Assembly (NCBI GenBank): GCA_021782995.1
Contig: JAJXUI010000001.1
Coordinates: 62,001-126,000 of the forward strand
DNA from: Pseudomonadota bacterium
GTDB taxonomy: Bacteria > Pseudomonadota > Gammaproteobacteria > Burkholderiales > Gallionellaceae
Length of the DNA: 64,000 nt
Reading direction: 5' to 3'
Positions 15,686 to 24,697 of this stretch are shown one piece after another (position 1 is the first letter of the stretch; each line of letters begins with the position of its first letter). A model generated the notes under the pieces. It was not told the DNA's origin, did not search any database, and was given only the letters and a program-made list of their open reading frames with translations. The position numbers and the translations under genes were made by a program.

Positions 15686-16660
15686 TCAGAATTCGACTGA
15701 CGGCCGAATCACCAGGGTCAGGCTGTCGTACTGGCCGGTACGTAGCTGTCCGCTATATTCGTTGGGGCTCGCCCAGATAAAACCGATGTTGAGGGTGGGG
15801 GTGTAACTGTGGCCTGGCAGCGGATATTTTTTGCCAAAAATCATTTCCAGCCGCACCAGTTGTGCATCCTGCTGCGCAAAGTGCAATTTGAAGTCAGCCT
15901 CGGTATTCCTGAACCAGTCGAGGAAGGAAAATCGTGAATTCAGGTTGTTGCGGTGGATGCTGAGGTAAGTGACGTTGGTGATGCCGGGATTGTCGTGGAA
16001 TTTGCCACCGATACGGAAGCTCCATACCTGCTTGTCCTGCGGGTAGTAGCGCTTGCCCTTGATCTTCCATTCCAGTTCGTACCAGTTGTCATCCAGCAGG
16101 ACATTGTCCTTGATATGTTTGGTACCTGCACTGACCAGGTAACCGGAATAGCCCCAGTTGGTTCCTTCCTGTTCGCTACCGGGTCGACTGAGTCGGGCGA
16201 TGTTGCCGAAAAATGCCGAGACTGCCCATGGCTCCTGAAAGCCGGCTGTAATTGCATCAATTACATTTGAACCGCCTTTGCCGATATCCCAGTTGCGGTA
16301 AAAATCAGGATCATTGTGTTTCAACCAGGTGCCAGCGGCAGGCATCGGGTAGACGCTGGCTTCGAGCAGCATATAGCGTGGAATGGCGGAGCCCTGGATC
16401 AGCTGGCGGTAAATCTGCAACTCGTCATCGGAAGTGATGGTGGGGATGGGATTGCGGGTCAGCGGAATGTAGAGGTCGACATCGGTGTAATAAGGGTCAA
16501 ATTCCCACACGGTTTCAACATTGCTTCCCTCTTCCAGTTCTTGTGTGGGCTGTGCGGTCTCTGCTGCGATTGCCGGGAAAGTTGCAATTACTGTACTCAG
16601 CAGCAGCCAGCTGATCAGTCGGTCAGGCCGGATTGCTTTGATTTGATAAGGTGTTTGCAT
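15686..16660 (-). CDS. Outer-membrane beta-barrel-like protein of unknown function
   Basis: A 324-residue protein I do not recognise. The N-terminus has a hydrophobic segment (LISWLLLSTVIATFPAIAA) that looks like a signal peptide with a long charged front. The rest is rich in aromatic and alternating residues, such as WYELEWKIKGKRYY and SLTLVIRPSVEF, and it ends in phenylalanine, typical of an outer-membrane barrel. It has some likeness to phospholipase A1-type barrels in layout, but I see no clear catalytic motif. The ATG at 16660 is chosen because it lies just after the rsgA stop, with 4 bases between; a start 10 codons earlier would overlap rsgA. Confidence 0.6.
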   Translation of the reverse strand: MQTPYQIKAIRPDRLISWLLLSTVIATFPAIAAETAQPTQELEEGSNVETVWEFDPYYTDVDLYIPLTRNPIPTITSDDELQIYRQLIQGSAIPRYMLLEASVYPMPAAGTWLKHNDPDFYRNWDIGKGGSNVIDAITAGFQEPWAVSAFFGNIARLSRPGSEQEGTNWGYSGYLVSAGTKHIKDNVLLDDNWYELEWKIKGKRYYPQDKQVWSFRIGGKFHDNPGITNVTYLSIHRNNLNSRFSFLDWFRNTEADFKLHFAQQDAQLVRLEMIFGKKYPLPGHSYTPTLNIGFIWASPNEYSGQLRTGQYDSLTLVIRPSVEF

Positions 16661-16664
16661 GCAT

Positions 16665-17549
16665 TCAGTATTTTTCAAACTGAAGCTCATTGCAGATCTG
16701 CTGGAACAATGCCAGCCTGCGCGGGTCGATCTTGCCGGATTCGACTGCCTGCCTTACCGCACAATCCGGCTCGTGCAGATGGCGGCAATTGTTAAACCGG
16801 CAGTGACCCAGATAAGGTGCAAATTCCCGGAAGCCCTGTTCGACTTCACTGGTGTTCAGGTGATACAGGCCAAACATCTGCAAGCCGGGGCAATCGATCA
16901 GGTGTGTATCCGAATTCAGGTGGTATAGCCGGGCATGCGTAGTGGTGTGCTTGCCAGTATTGAGCGCTGTAGAAATTTCGCGGGTGCGTACTTGTGCTTC
17001 CGGGATCAGCTTGTTGATCAGGGTGGATTTCCCCATGCCGGACTGGCCGATCAGGATGCTGGTCTTGCCTGTTAACCAGGGTAGCAGCGGGCTTGCATCA
17101 CTTGTGGCAGTCAGTTCCAGCACGGGATAGCCGATGTTGCGGAATGTGGCCAGTTGCTTGCGCGCAGTGTCCAGTTTCTCCTTCAGGTCGCACTTGTTCA
17201 GCACGATGAGGGTGTCGAGGTTCTGCTGATGGGCTGCAATTAGGCTACGGGAAAGCAGCTCGTCACTGAAGGTGGGTTCTGGTGCCACTACCAGGATGAG
17301 CTGGTTGACATTGGCTGCGATCAATTTCTGCTTATAGGCATCAGAGCGGAATAGCAGCGCGCTACGGGGTGAAATGGATTCGATCACACCCTGGTCTTCT
17401 GCGGTTAATTGCAGCTTTACCCAGTCACCGCAGGCGGCCTCGCTCTTTTTGCCGCGGGTCAGGCAGGTAAGAATGTGCCCATCGCTGGTTTCAGCCAAGT
17501 ACTGGCGCCCGAAAGCGCCGATGATTTGTGCGTCGATCTGTTTAGTCAA
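16665..17549 (-). CDS. rsgA: Small ribosomal subunit biogenesis GTPase RsgA
   Basis: A 294-residue circularly permuted GTPase that checks maturation of the 30S subunit. The motif order is permuted: NKCD (G4) at 118-121, then GQSGMGKST (G1) at 168-176, then DCPG (G3) at 219-222. The N-terminal OB fold covers ~1-75, and the C-terminal zinc site is C250, C255, H257 and C263. Length and motifs are normal. It sits in a minus-strand group after the M48 protease and a small cytochrome and before an outer-membrane protein gene. Confidence 0.96.
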   Translation of the reverse strand: MTKQIDAQIIGAFGRQYLAETSDGHILTCLTRGKKSEAACGDWVKLQLTAEDQGVIESISPRSALLFRSDAYKQKLIAANVNQLILVVAPEPTFSDELLSRSLIAAHQQNLDTLIVLNKCDLKEKLDTARKQLATFRNIGYPVLELTATSDASPLLPWLTGKTSILIGQSGMGKSTLINKLIPEAQVRTREISTALNTGKHTTTHARLYHLNSDTHLIDCPGLQMFGLYHLNTSEVEQGFREFAPYLGHCRFNNCRHLHEPDCAVRQAVESGKIDPRRLALFQQICNELQFEKY

Positions 17550-17591
17550 TTCGTTGTGAAGTCATTACTCAATATTCTGGATATATTGAAT

Positions 17592-17909
17592 TTATTGTTT
17601 GAATTTGTAGTAGTTCCGGTTCAGATATGCGCCCAGATTTTCCTCTTCATCTTCGAACAGCATCAGTCCCAGATTGGTCGAGCATTTGCGGATCTGTGTA
17701 GCCAGGGATGCAGCTGTTTTGATTTGTCGGTCTGCGCGGGTAAAGATTGTCGAACCATCGCCGCCAAATCTGTCGATATGGCACGTCGCGCATTTGTAAT
17801 GAACATAGGTTTTCTGCCCTGCTTCGGCATTTCCCTGGGAAAAAGGCTCGGCAAAAGCTGTCGTGCAGGCAAGCATGGTAATGATGAAAGCGGAAAATCT
17901 GATGTTCAT
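17592..17909 (-). CDS. Small monoheme cytochrome c
   Basis: A 105-residue periplasmic protein with a signal peptide (MNIRFSAFIITMLACTTAFA). It has one heme motif, CATCH, at residues 40-44, preceded by GQKTYVHYK. A methionine ligand is probably within LGLMLFEDEEENL. It lacks a long cytochrome c4 or c5 pattern, so it is an atypical small class I cytochrome. It lies 9 bases after the M48 protease gene and 42 bases before rsgA, all on the same strand. The electron partners are not known. Confidence 0.85.
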   Translation of the reverse strand: MNIRFSAFIITMLACTTAFAEPFSQGNAEAGQKTYVHYKCATCHIDRFGGDGSTIFTRADRQIKTAASLATQIRKCSTNLGLMLFEDEEENLGAYLNRNYYKFKQ

Positions 17910-17918
17910 AATTCCTCC

Positions 17919-19163
17919 TTACATGGTTTGAAGCCTCGCAATACGTATCATGGCCGGCGGGTGGCTGCTGTAAAAAGCAGAGTACACCGGGTCTGGGGTT
18001 AAGGTGGCGGCATTGTCCTGGTAAAGCTTGACCAGCGCGTTGACCAGATCTGCGGAAGCCGTTTGTTGTGCAGCATAGGCGTCAGCCTCGAATTCATGCT
18101 TGCGTGAATAGGCTGAACCAATCGGCTGCAATAGGAATGTGAATACCGGCACCACCATGAAGAACAGCTGTAATGCCATCGCGGTAGACTGGTTCTGCAC
18201 GCCGAGGCCGGCATAGAACCATTCGGCATGCATCAGTTGTGATAGCACCCAGAGGAACAGCAGGGTGATGGCAAAAGTCAGCACGATGCGTTTCAGCACA
18301 TGGCGGCGCTTGAAGTGTCCGAGTTCGTGAGCCAGCACCGCATCTATTTCCGCTGGATTTAGGCGAGAGATGAGTGTGTCGAAAAAAACAATGCGCTTGG
18401 TTTTGCCGAAACCGGTGAAATAGGCGTTGCCATGCGAACTGCGTTTCGAGCCATCCATGACGAATAGCCCCTTGGCATGGAAGCCGCATCTGTGCAGCAG
18501 TGCTTCGATGCGTGCTTTCAGTGACTCATCCTGCAGTGGCTGGAATTTGTTGAACAACGGGGCAATGAAACTCGGGTAGATGAACAGGATCAGCAGGCTG
18601 AAGCTGACCCAGACCAGCCATACATACATCCACCAGTTGTCGCCCATACGCGCCATCAGCCACAGCACGGCATACAACAGAGGCAGGCCAAGCAGGCCGC
18701 CGATGAAAAGTCCCTTGAGCATGTCGATCACGTATAGCTTCAGGCTCATCTTGTTGAAGCCGAATTTTTCTTCAAGCACGAACGTGCTGTACAGGCCGAA
18801 CGGCATTTCCAGCAGTCCGGAAATCAGCAGCACGGAAACAATCAGTGCCATGCCTTGCACTATCTGGTTTTCGGATATGCCAGAAGACCAGCCGGCAAGA
18901 GATTGCAGACCGCCACCCAGCGTGAAGGCCAGTAATAAGCCGGCTTCGAACAGGGTAGTGATCATGCCCAGGCGCGTTTTGGCCAGGGTATAGTCAGCGG
19001 CTTTCTGGTGATCGGCAAGGTTGATCTTTTCCTTGAATGCATCTGGCACCTGGCTGCGGTGGATGGAGACATGGTTCAACTGACGTCGGGCCAGCCAGAG
19101 TTTGGACAGCGTGGCAACAAGGAGTGCGGCAAGAAAGAGTTGGCTAAACAGGGCTGCAGTCAT
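17919..19163 (-). CDS. M48 family zinc metalloprotease, Ste24-like
   Basis: A 414-residue integral membrane protease of the Ste24/CAAX type. The zinc motif HELGH is at residues 279-283, with the third ligand in HEFEADAYA near residue 357. Long hydrophobic segments precede and flank the active site. An N-terminal cytoplasmic part has ...DAFKEKINLADHQKAADYTLAKTR, a typical Ste24 feature. Bacterial homologs act in membrane protein quality control; prenylated substrates are not expected. The gene starts the minus-strand group that includes a cytochrome and rsgA, and it is divergent from orn. Confidence 0.93.
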   Translation of the reverse strand: MTAALFSQLFLAALLVATLSKLWLARRQLNHVSIHRSQVPDAFKEKINLADHQKAADYTLAKTRLGMITTLFEAGLLLAFTLGGGLQSLAGWSSGISENQIVQGMALIVSVLLISGLLEMPFGLYSTFVLEEKFGFNKMSLKLYVIDMLKGLFIGGLLGLPLLYAVLWLMARMGDNWWMYVWLVWVSFSLLILFIYPSFIAPLFNKFQPLQDESLKARIEALLHRCGFHAKGLFVMDGSKRSSHGNAYFTGFGKTKRIVFFDTLISRLNPAEIDAVLAHELGHFKRRHVLKRIVLTFAITLLFLWVLSQLMHAEWFYAGLGVQNQSTAMALQLFFMVVPVFTFLLQPIGSAYSRKHEFEADAYAAQQTASADLVNALVKLYQDNAATLTPDPVYSAFYSSHPPAMIRIARLQTM

Positions 19164-19252
19164 GATTTATGTCTATGAGATGGATGAATGGCAAGCAAGG
19201 GTCACGATGTGACACAATACGGCTTTGAAATTGATTGAAAGTCTGGCGAATT

Positions 19253-19798
19253 ATGGCACAAAACCAAAATAATCTGATCTGGGTAGACATGGAAATGACG
19301 GGGCTGGTTCCGGAAACTGACCATATCATCGAGGTGGCGATCGTGATTACCGACGCGGACCTGAATACCGTGGCGGAATCGCCGGTTCTGGTGGTGCATC
19401 AGCCTGAAAGTGTACTCGATGGCATGGATGCCTGGAACAAGTCCACCCATGGCAAGTCAGGGCTGATCGAGAAGGTTCTGGCATCCACGATGACTGATGC
19501 CGAGGTGGAGGCGAAGATGCTTGAATTCCTTAAGGAATATGTACCGATTCGCACCTCTCCCATGTGTGGCAATTCGATTTGCCAGGACCGCCGTTTCATG
19601 GCGCGCTGGATGCCTGAACTGGAAGCCTATTTCCATTATCGCAATCTCGACGTCAGCACCCTGAAGGAACTGGCGAAACGCTGGAAGCCGGATATGGCAA
19701 AAGGCGTGAAAAAACATGGCAAGCATGAAGCGCTGGCCGATATTTATGAATCCATCGAGGAAATGAAGTTCTACCGCGACAACTTCATTCGCCTGTAA
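19253..19798 (+). CDS. orn: Oligoribonuclease
   Basis: A 181-residue DEDDh exonuclease that degrades two- to five-nucleotide RNAs, including pGpG from cyclic-di-GMP turnover. The first motif WVDMEMTGL, the [12 protein letters not shown] motif and the C-terminal [19 protein letters not shown] (with the catalytic histidine and aspartate) are all present. The start [10 protein letters not shown] at 19253 matches the usual family N-terminus. An in-frame ATG 18 bases upstream would add six residues without support. The gene is divergent from the M48 protease gene. Confidence 0.97.
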   Translation: MAQNQNNLIWVDMEMTGLVPETDHIIEVAIVITDADLNTVAESPVLVVHQPESVLDGMDAWNKSTHGKSGLIEKVLASTMTDAEVEAKMLEFLKEYVPIRTSPMCGNSICQDRRFMARWMPELEAYFHYRNLDVSTLKELAKRWKPDMAKGVKKHGKHEALADIYESIEEMKFYRDNFIRL

Positions 19799-19814
19799 AT
19801 ATTAACACTGGCTT

Positions 19815-20888
19815 ATGTTCCATTTGCTGGCTGACATCACGCCTCATGGTTTTGGCCATGTCAGCCAGACCACTGCGGTCCTCAATGCGCTTGCAGGGCT
19901 GATGCCCGATCTGCGTATTACCGTACGTACCTCTGTACCATTCAACATTTTATCCAGCCGTCTGCAGTGCAAATTTGATCATGTCGCCGAAGCATTCGAT
20001 TTCGGCATGAAAATGCATAATGCGGTTGCAGTGGATGTGCCGTCCAGCATGGCGGCCTATCGCGAATTTCACCACAACTGGCGGGCAAGGATTCATCGCG
20101 AGGCCGGGATAATACGTGAGCTCAAGCCTGATTTGCTGCTTGGCAATGTGCCTTACCTTTCACTTGCTGCAGCGAGACAGGCCGGGGTGCAGTCGGTAGG
20201 GATGTGTTGCCTGAACTGGGCGGATATTTACCGGCATTATTGTGAGGATACGATCGAATGCCGCAGCATTCATCAGCAAATTCTGGAAGCTTATCTGGCG
20301 GCGAGCAGTTTTCTCAAGGTTGAACCGGCCATGCCGATGGAGAAATTCAATCATGCCATCAGCATAGAGCCTATTGTGCGTATGGGGAGCTCCTGCCGTC
20401 AGGAAATATTGCAACAACATGCATTACCGGCAGACATCAGGCTGGTACTGGTGGCAATGGGCGGCATTCATTATCCGATGGATGTGCAGGATTGGCCGGT
20501 GATGCCGGGCGTATGCTGGATCCTGCCAAAGGAGTGGCATCTGAACCGCCCGGACATGCTGTCTTTTGAGTCGCTACATCGTCAATTCACTGATGTACTC
20601 ACCGCATGTGATGCAGTCATCACCAAGCCGGGATATGGCACATTCACCGAGGCTGCCTATGCCGGGGTGCCGGTACTGTATGTGTCGCGTGTCGACTGGC
20701 CGGAAGAGCCTTATCTCTTGGAATGGCTGCGCCGCAATGTGCGCTGCCTTGAAATTGGCAAGGAGCAGCTGCAACAGGGAGCGCTGGCCGGCAGCCTTGA
20801 GCAGGTTTGGGCCATGCCTGAGCTGCCGGTGCCGGTGGGAGACGGGGCACTGCAGGCTGCACATTATTTACGCGCATTCGCAGGCTGA
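19815..20888 (+). CDS. Glycosyltransferase-like protein (GT-B fold)
   Basis: A 357-residue protein that looks like a UDP-sugar glycosyltransferase of the GT28/MGT type. The N-terminus HLLADITPHGFGHVSQTTAVLNAL has the glycine-rich loop of this fold and resembles the N-terminal half of L-arabinokinase-type proteins. The C-terminal part CDAVITKPGYGTFTEAAYAGVPVLYVSR is a nucleotide-sugar binding motif, as in MurG or MGT enzymes. No signal peptide or membrane segment is seen. It follows orn by 16 bases. The acceptor and donor cannot be named. Confidence 0.7.
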   Translation: MFHLLADITPHGFGHVSQTTAVLNALAGLMPDLRITVRTSVPFNILSSRLQCKFDHVAEAFDFGMKMHNAVAVDVPSSMAAYREFHHNWRARIHREAGIIRELKPDLLLGNVPYLSLAAARQAGVQSVGMCCLNWADIYRHYCEDTIECRSIHQQILEAYLAASSFLKVEPAMPMEKFNHAISIEPIVRMGSSCRQEILQQHALPADIRLVLVAMGGIHYPMDVQDWPVMPGVCWILPKEWHLNRPDMLSFESLHRQFTDVLTACDAVITKPGYGTFTEAAYAGVPVLYVSRVDWPEEPYLLEWLRRNVRCLEIGKEQLQQGALAGSLEQVWAMPELPVPVGDGALQAAHYLRAFAG

Positions 20889-20985
20889 CGCTTTGTTGTC
20901 ACAATCCGTTTGACTGCATGGTTGCAGGCGAGTCTGGATTACGCTATGTTCCCGACTGTCGTTTTTCAACTCCGAACTGCATTAC

Positions 20986-21372
20986 ATGGAAACCCTGAAA
21001 AAAGAAACTTTTGTTGTCGTGGACGATGACAGCATGATGCGCGATATGCTTAAGCTGATCTTGCGCGGGGAGGGCTATTCAGTCGTTGGCGAGGCGGGTA
21101 ATGGTGCAGATGCCATCACCAAATGCGAAAGGTTCCAGCCCGATGTGGTCTTGCTCGACATCAATATGCCTCTGATGGATGGAATCCATGCGATCGACGA
21201 AATCCGCAGGGTCAGTATAAAAACCATGATAGTGATGGTAAGTGCGGATGCAACGATGGATAAGGTCAGTGGTGCAATCAAGAGAGGGGCATCCGGTTTC
21301 ATTGTGAAGCCACTGAATGCGGCAAGCGTGCTGGACAGGATTACATCACTCTTGCGCACACGCAAGGTTTGA
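20986..21372 (+). CDS. Single-domain response regulator (CheY-like)
   Basis: A 128-residue receiver domain with no output domain. Acidic residues D13-D15, phosphoacceptor D58 in VVLLDINMPLMDG, and K108 in FIVKPL form the standard active site. There is no kinase next to it; the nearest is the hybrid kinase at 38104. Such proteins act as phosphorelay intermediates or bind a target directly. A bidirectional terminator follows. Confidence 0.93.
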   Translation: METLKKETFVVVDDDSMMRDMLKLILRGEGYSVVGEAGNGADAITKCERFQPDVVLLDINMPLMDGIHAIDEIRRVSIKTMIVMVSADATMDKVSGAIKRGASGFIVKPLNAASVLDRITSLLRTRKV

Positions 21373-21400
21373 ATTTAATTATATGAATTAATTAATAAAG

Positions 21401-21425
21401 AAGGCAGGGAGCTCCCTGCCTTTTT
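21401..21425. terminator. Bidirectional intrinsic terminator
   Basis: AAGGCAGGGA (21401-21410) pairs with TCCCTGCCTT (21413-21422) across GC, followed by a T-rich stretch. The upstream side is A-rich, so it can also act on the convergent minus-strand gene at 21443. Confidence 0.9.
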
Positions 21426-21442
21426 TCTTTGCTGCTTAACGC

Positions 21443-22255
21443 TTACAGTTTGATGGTTTCGCCGATGTTCATGGTTTTGACCTTGGCTTTGGAGCCTTCG
21501 GACTTCAATGCCTTTTCCAGTTCTGCCGGAGTGCCATTGAGTATGGGGAAGGTACCATAGTGCATCGGGATGATAGTCCTGGCGCCAACAAGCTTTACGG
21601 CATCTGCAGCGCGATCCGGCCCCATGGTGAAATGGCCGCCAATGCATGCCAGCATGTAGTCTACTTTGTGGAAATGCTTGATCAGCGACATGTCGGTAAA
21701 TTCATCGGTATCGCCCGTGTGATAAATGGTCGGGCCATTTTTCACGGTAATCAGGAAGCCACCGGGATTTCCGCCGTCATGACTTTTCTTTTCGATATCT
21801 GCCACGGCCGAGCTATGTACGGCAGGAATGAAAGCAACTTTCACCTCGCCATCCAGCAGTGTTAGTTCGCCGCCAAAGTTGCCGCCTGTCATCATCGAAA
21901 ACTGATTGGCAGGGAAACCGGCATTCTGCACCAGCGAATTACCAAGATCGAAGGTGGCAACCAGTTGTGCGCCGGTTGCCTTGGCAATGGCTACACTGTC
22001 ACCGATATGGTCGAAGTGGCCATGGGTGACCAGGATCAGGTCAGCCTTGGTGATCTTGGCCAGGTCTTCCTTGCCGTTCTTGTTGGCCGGGTTGGTCACC
22101 CAGGGATCAATCATCAGCACCTTGCCGGAAGGCGTGACCAGCTTGAAGGCAGCATGGCCGTACCAGGTCAGCTCGGTATCGGCGGCAAAGGCCGCCAGAG
22201 GCGCTGCAATCAGTATTGCCGCAAACAGCTTCATGAATATTTTCTTGATGCTCAT
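21443..22255 (-). CDS. Exported MBL-fold metal-dependent hydrolase (UlaG/UPF0173-like)
   Basis: A 270-residue protein with a signal peptide (about residues 1-24, ending AAPLAAFA). It is a UPF0173/UlaG-type metallo-beta-lactamase fold. TWYGHAAFKL is the first strand, LVTHGHFDHIGD gives HxHxDH, and IYHTGDTDEF and MHYGTFP supply later metal ligands. Most UPF0173 relatives are cytoplasmic; the signal peptide puts this one in the periplasm. The substrate is unknown. It converges on the receiver-domain gene across a shared terminator. Confidence 0.87.
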   Translation of the reverse strand: MSIKKIFMKLFAAILIAAPLAAFAADTELTWYGHAAFKLVTPSGKVLMIDPWVTNPANKNGKEDLAKITKADLILVTHGHFDHIGDSVAIAKATGAQLVATFDLGNSLVQNAGFPANQFSMMTGGNFGGELTLLDGEVKVAFIPAVHSSAVADIEKKSHDGGNPGGFLITVKNGPTIYHTGDTDEFTDMSLIKHFHKVDYMLACIGGHFTMGPDRAADAVKLVGARTIIPMHYGTFPILNGTPAELEKALKSEGSKAKVKTMNIGETIKL

Positions 22256-22300
22256 GCTTACTCCTTTCGTTGAGTGTTACGTTGATGTATGGGGTGAAAC

Positions 22301-23392
22301 CTATTTCACTGCGCCTTTTTCCAGCGCACGCAAGCGGCTTTGCTCCAGCTGTATGGTGTCCGGTTGCTTGAGCCAGCCGTGCAGGTTGTCGCGTGCAATC
22401 TGGCCGAGTGCGGAGATCCATTCCGGCCGCTCGTTCAGGCAGGGGATGTAGTGGTATTCGCCGCCACCTGCATGCAGGAATTCATCACGCCCTTCCTGTG
22501 CGATTTCTTCCAGGGTTTCGAGACAATCGGCAACAAAGCCGGGGCATACTACATCCACACGGCGGGTTTTCTGCTTGCCCAGTTGTATCAGGGTGGCGCT
22601 GGTATAGGGCTTGATCCATTCCGCACGGCCAAAGCGCGACTGGAACGTGATCTCATACTGATCCTTCGGCAGTGCCAGTTCCTCGGCAATCAGTCTTCCG
22701 GTTTTCAGGCATTCGCAATGATAGGGATCACCCTTGTCCAGCGTGAATTTCGGCACGCCGTGAAAGCTCATCACCAGTTTGTCCGGAATGCCATGCAGCG
22801 TCCAGTAGTCGCGTATCCCCTGCGCCACGGCCTTGATGTAACCGGGATCATCATGGAAGCTGCGAAGTGCGCGTATCGCCGGCATGTTGCGTGTTTGCAG
22901 CAGGGTGGCATAAGCCGCATCCAGCGCGGATGCACCGGCGCTGCCGGCATATTGCGGGTACATCGGTAACAGCAAGATGCGTGTGCAGTTCTGCGCCTTC
23001 AGCTTGTCCAGCATGCTGGCGACAGACGGGTTGCCGTAGCGCATCGCATATTCCACCACCAGTTCATTATTGCCGGTCTGTGCGCGCAATTGCTGCTGCA
23101 GCAGGGAGGCTTGTTTCGCCGTGTGCACTTTCAGCGGCGAACCTTCCGCAGTCCATATCGAGGCATATTTGGCGGCAGATTTTTTGGGGCGGGTGTTGAG
23201 GATGATGCCGTTCAGGATCAGCCACCAGATGGCCCGGGGAATTTCCACCACGCGTGTGTCGCTCAGGAATTCCTTCAGGTAGGGCTTAACCGCTTTGGCG
23301 GTTGGGGCATCCGGTGTGCCGAGGTTGATCAGCAGCACCGCGGTTTTTTCTGCGGTGCCATGGGGAAATGAAGGTTCTGTGCGATAGCGCAT
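22301..23392 (-). CDS. hemH: Ferrochelatase
   Basis: A 363-residue enzyme that inserts ferrous iron into protoporphyrin IX, the last step of heme synthesis. [13 protein letters not shown] starts the domain; SFHGVP (with the catalytic histidine) and the glutamate in CLETLEEI follow. Length is typical for beta- and gammaproteobacteria. It starts 25 bases downstream of hrcA on the same strand. The supply of heme fits the many cytochromes in the window, but hemH is universal here. Confidence 0.97.
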   Translation of the reverse strand: MRYRTEPSFPHGTAEKTAVLLINLGTPDAPTAKAVKPYLKEFLSDTRVVEIPRAIWWLILNGIILNTRPKKSAAKYASIWTAEGSPLKVHTAKQASLLQQQLRAQTGNNELVVEYAMRYGNPSVASMLDKLKAQNCTRILLLPMYPQYAGSAGASALDAAYATLLQTRNMPAIRALRSFHDDPGYIKAVAQGIRDYWTLHGIPDKLVMSFHGVPKFTLDKGDPYHCECLKTGRLIAEELALPKDQYEITFQSRFGRAEWIKPYTSATLIQLGKQKTRRVDVVCPGFVADCLETLEEIAQEGRDEFLHAGGGEYHYIPCLNERPEWISALGQIARDNLHGWLKQPDTIQLEQSRLRALEKGAVK

Positions 23393-23417
23393 GGTTGTAG
23401 TTTAGCGGGTGTAAGTA

Positions 23418-24437
23418 TCAGAAATGTGTCAGCGCATTGCTGAGCAGTCTGGCGGTGACATCGACGATGGGCACGACTCTTTCGTAATCCATGCGCTTGG
23501 GGCCGACCACCGCGAGGGTGCCGAGGATCTTGCCTTCATTGCCGTACGATGCGCTGATCACGCTGCACTCATCCAGCTCGTCGAGGCCTGATTCCTTGCC
23601 GACAAAGATATGCACGCCGGGTGCATTGCGGCCGGCTTCCAGCAGGTGCAGCAACTCGGTTTTCTGCTCGAACACGTTGAACAGGCCGCGCAGCTTGTTC
23701 ATGTTGGCGGCAAGGTCGTCGATATGCAGCAGTTTGCGTTCGCCGCTGATTACGTAGTCCTGTGCCTTGCGTGAAATGGCTTCGTCGCTGGCGCTGATCG
23801 CCGCGCTCATCAGTGCATGCAGCTCATGCTGCAGCTGGTGCAATTCGGCCTGCATGCGCTGGTGGATGTCCTGGAAGGCGCAATCCGCATAGTGCTGGCT
23901 CAGGAAATTGCCGGCCTCGGTCAATTGCGCCTGTGTGTAATCCTTGTGTGTGAGCAATACGCGATTCTCCACTTCGCCATCCGGCATCACGATGATCAGC
24001 AGCACGCGCTTTTCGCCGAGGCGCAGAAACTCGATTTGCCGCACGGTGATCGCGGCGCGCTTGGGCGTGACCACCACGCCGGCAAACTGGGTCAGTTCGG
24101 AGAGCAGGGTGGAGGTTTGCGTGATCAGGCGCGAAATGTTGTCGGGTTGCAGCTTGCTTTCGAGTTTCTGCACGCGGGCGGTATCCAGCGGCTGCACAAC
24201 CATCAGCTTGTCGATGAACAGGCGGAAACCCAGCGCAGTGGGAACTCGTCCGGCTGAGGTGTGCGGGCTGGCAACCAGGCCCATCTCTTCGAGGTCAGAC
24301 ATCACATTGCGGATTGTTGCGGGGCTGACTTCCAGTCCGGAATATTGCTGCAGCGCGCGTGAACCCACCGGCTGACCGTCGCTGATATAGCGGTCGACCA
24401 GGGTTTTCAGCAGGATTTGAGCGCGGTCATTAAGCAT
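23418..24437 (-). CDS. hrcA: Heat-inducible transcription repressor HrcA
   Basis: A 339-residue repressor that binds CIRCE elements ahead of groE or dnaK operons. The N-terminal winged helix has LNDRAQILLKTLVDRYISDGQPVGSRALQQYSGLEVSPATIRNVMSDLEEMGL. The rest is the GAF-like dimerisation part. The start MLNDRAQ at 24437 is the conserved one; a longer frame exists but is not supported. No CIRCE element was found next to it, so its targets lie elsewhere. Confidence 0.96.
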   Translation of the reverse strand: MLNDRAQILLKTLVDRYISDGQPVGSRALQQYSGLEVSPATIRNVMSDLEEMGLVASPHTSAGRVPTALGFRLFIDKLMVVQPLDTARVQKLESKLQPDNISRLITQTSTLLSELTQFAGVVVTPKRAAITVRQIEFLRLGEKRVLLIIVMPDGEVENRVLLTHKDYTQAQLTEAGNFLSQHYADCAFQDIHQRMQAELHQLQHELHALMSAAISASDEAISRKAQDYVISGERKLLHIDDLAANMNKLRGLFNVFEQKTELLHLLEAGRNAPGVHIFVGKESGLDELDECSVISASYGNEGKILGTLAVVGPKRMDYERVVPIVDVTARLLSNALTHF

Positions 24438-24697
24438 GAAGTGGATTTTAGCATTAGTTCTTGCAGGTATCAGGATGGCTGATCTCAACCGTGAGACAGA
24501 TAGCGCTTCTCGAGGTGCCGGTGTTTTTTGCTGAAGATTCGGGATGGCAGGCTATTGATTTTATAACGCCATGAATAAATTGAATATACTTTGCATGCAA
24601 GGCGGCAGTAAACGGCAGGGGAGGTGATCAAGAGCAAGTTCTGGAGAGCACTATCCGCTATAATTCGCCTCTTTCATAATTTTCCGGTTTATTGGGC

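Noticed and set aside
24438-24691. Possible CIRCE element next to hrcA.
   Set aside because: No TTAGCACTC-N9-GAGTGCTAA type inverted repeat was found.
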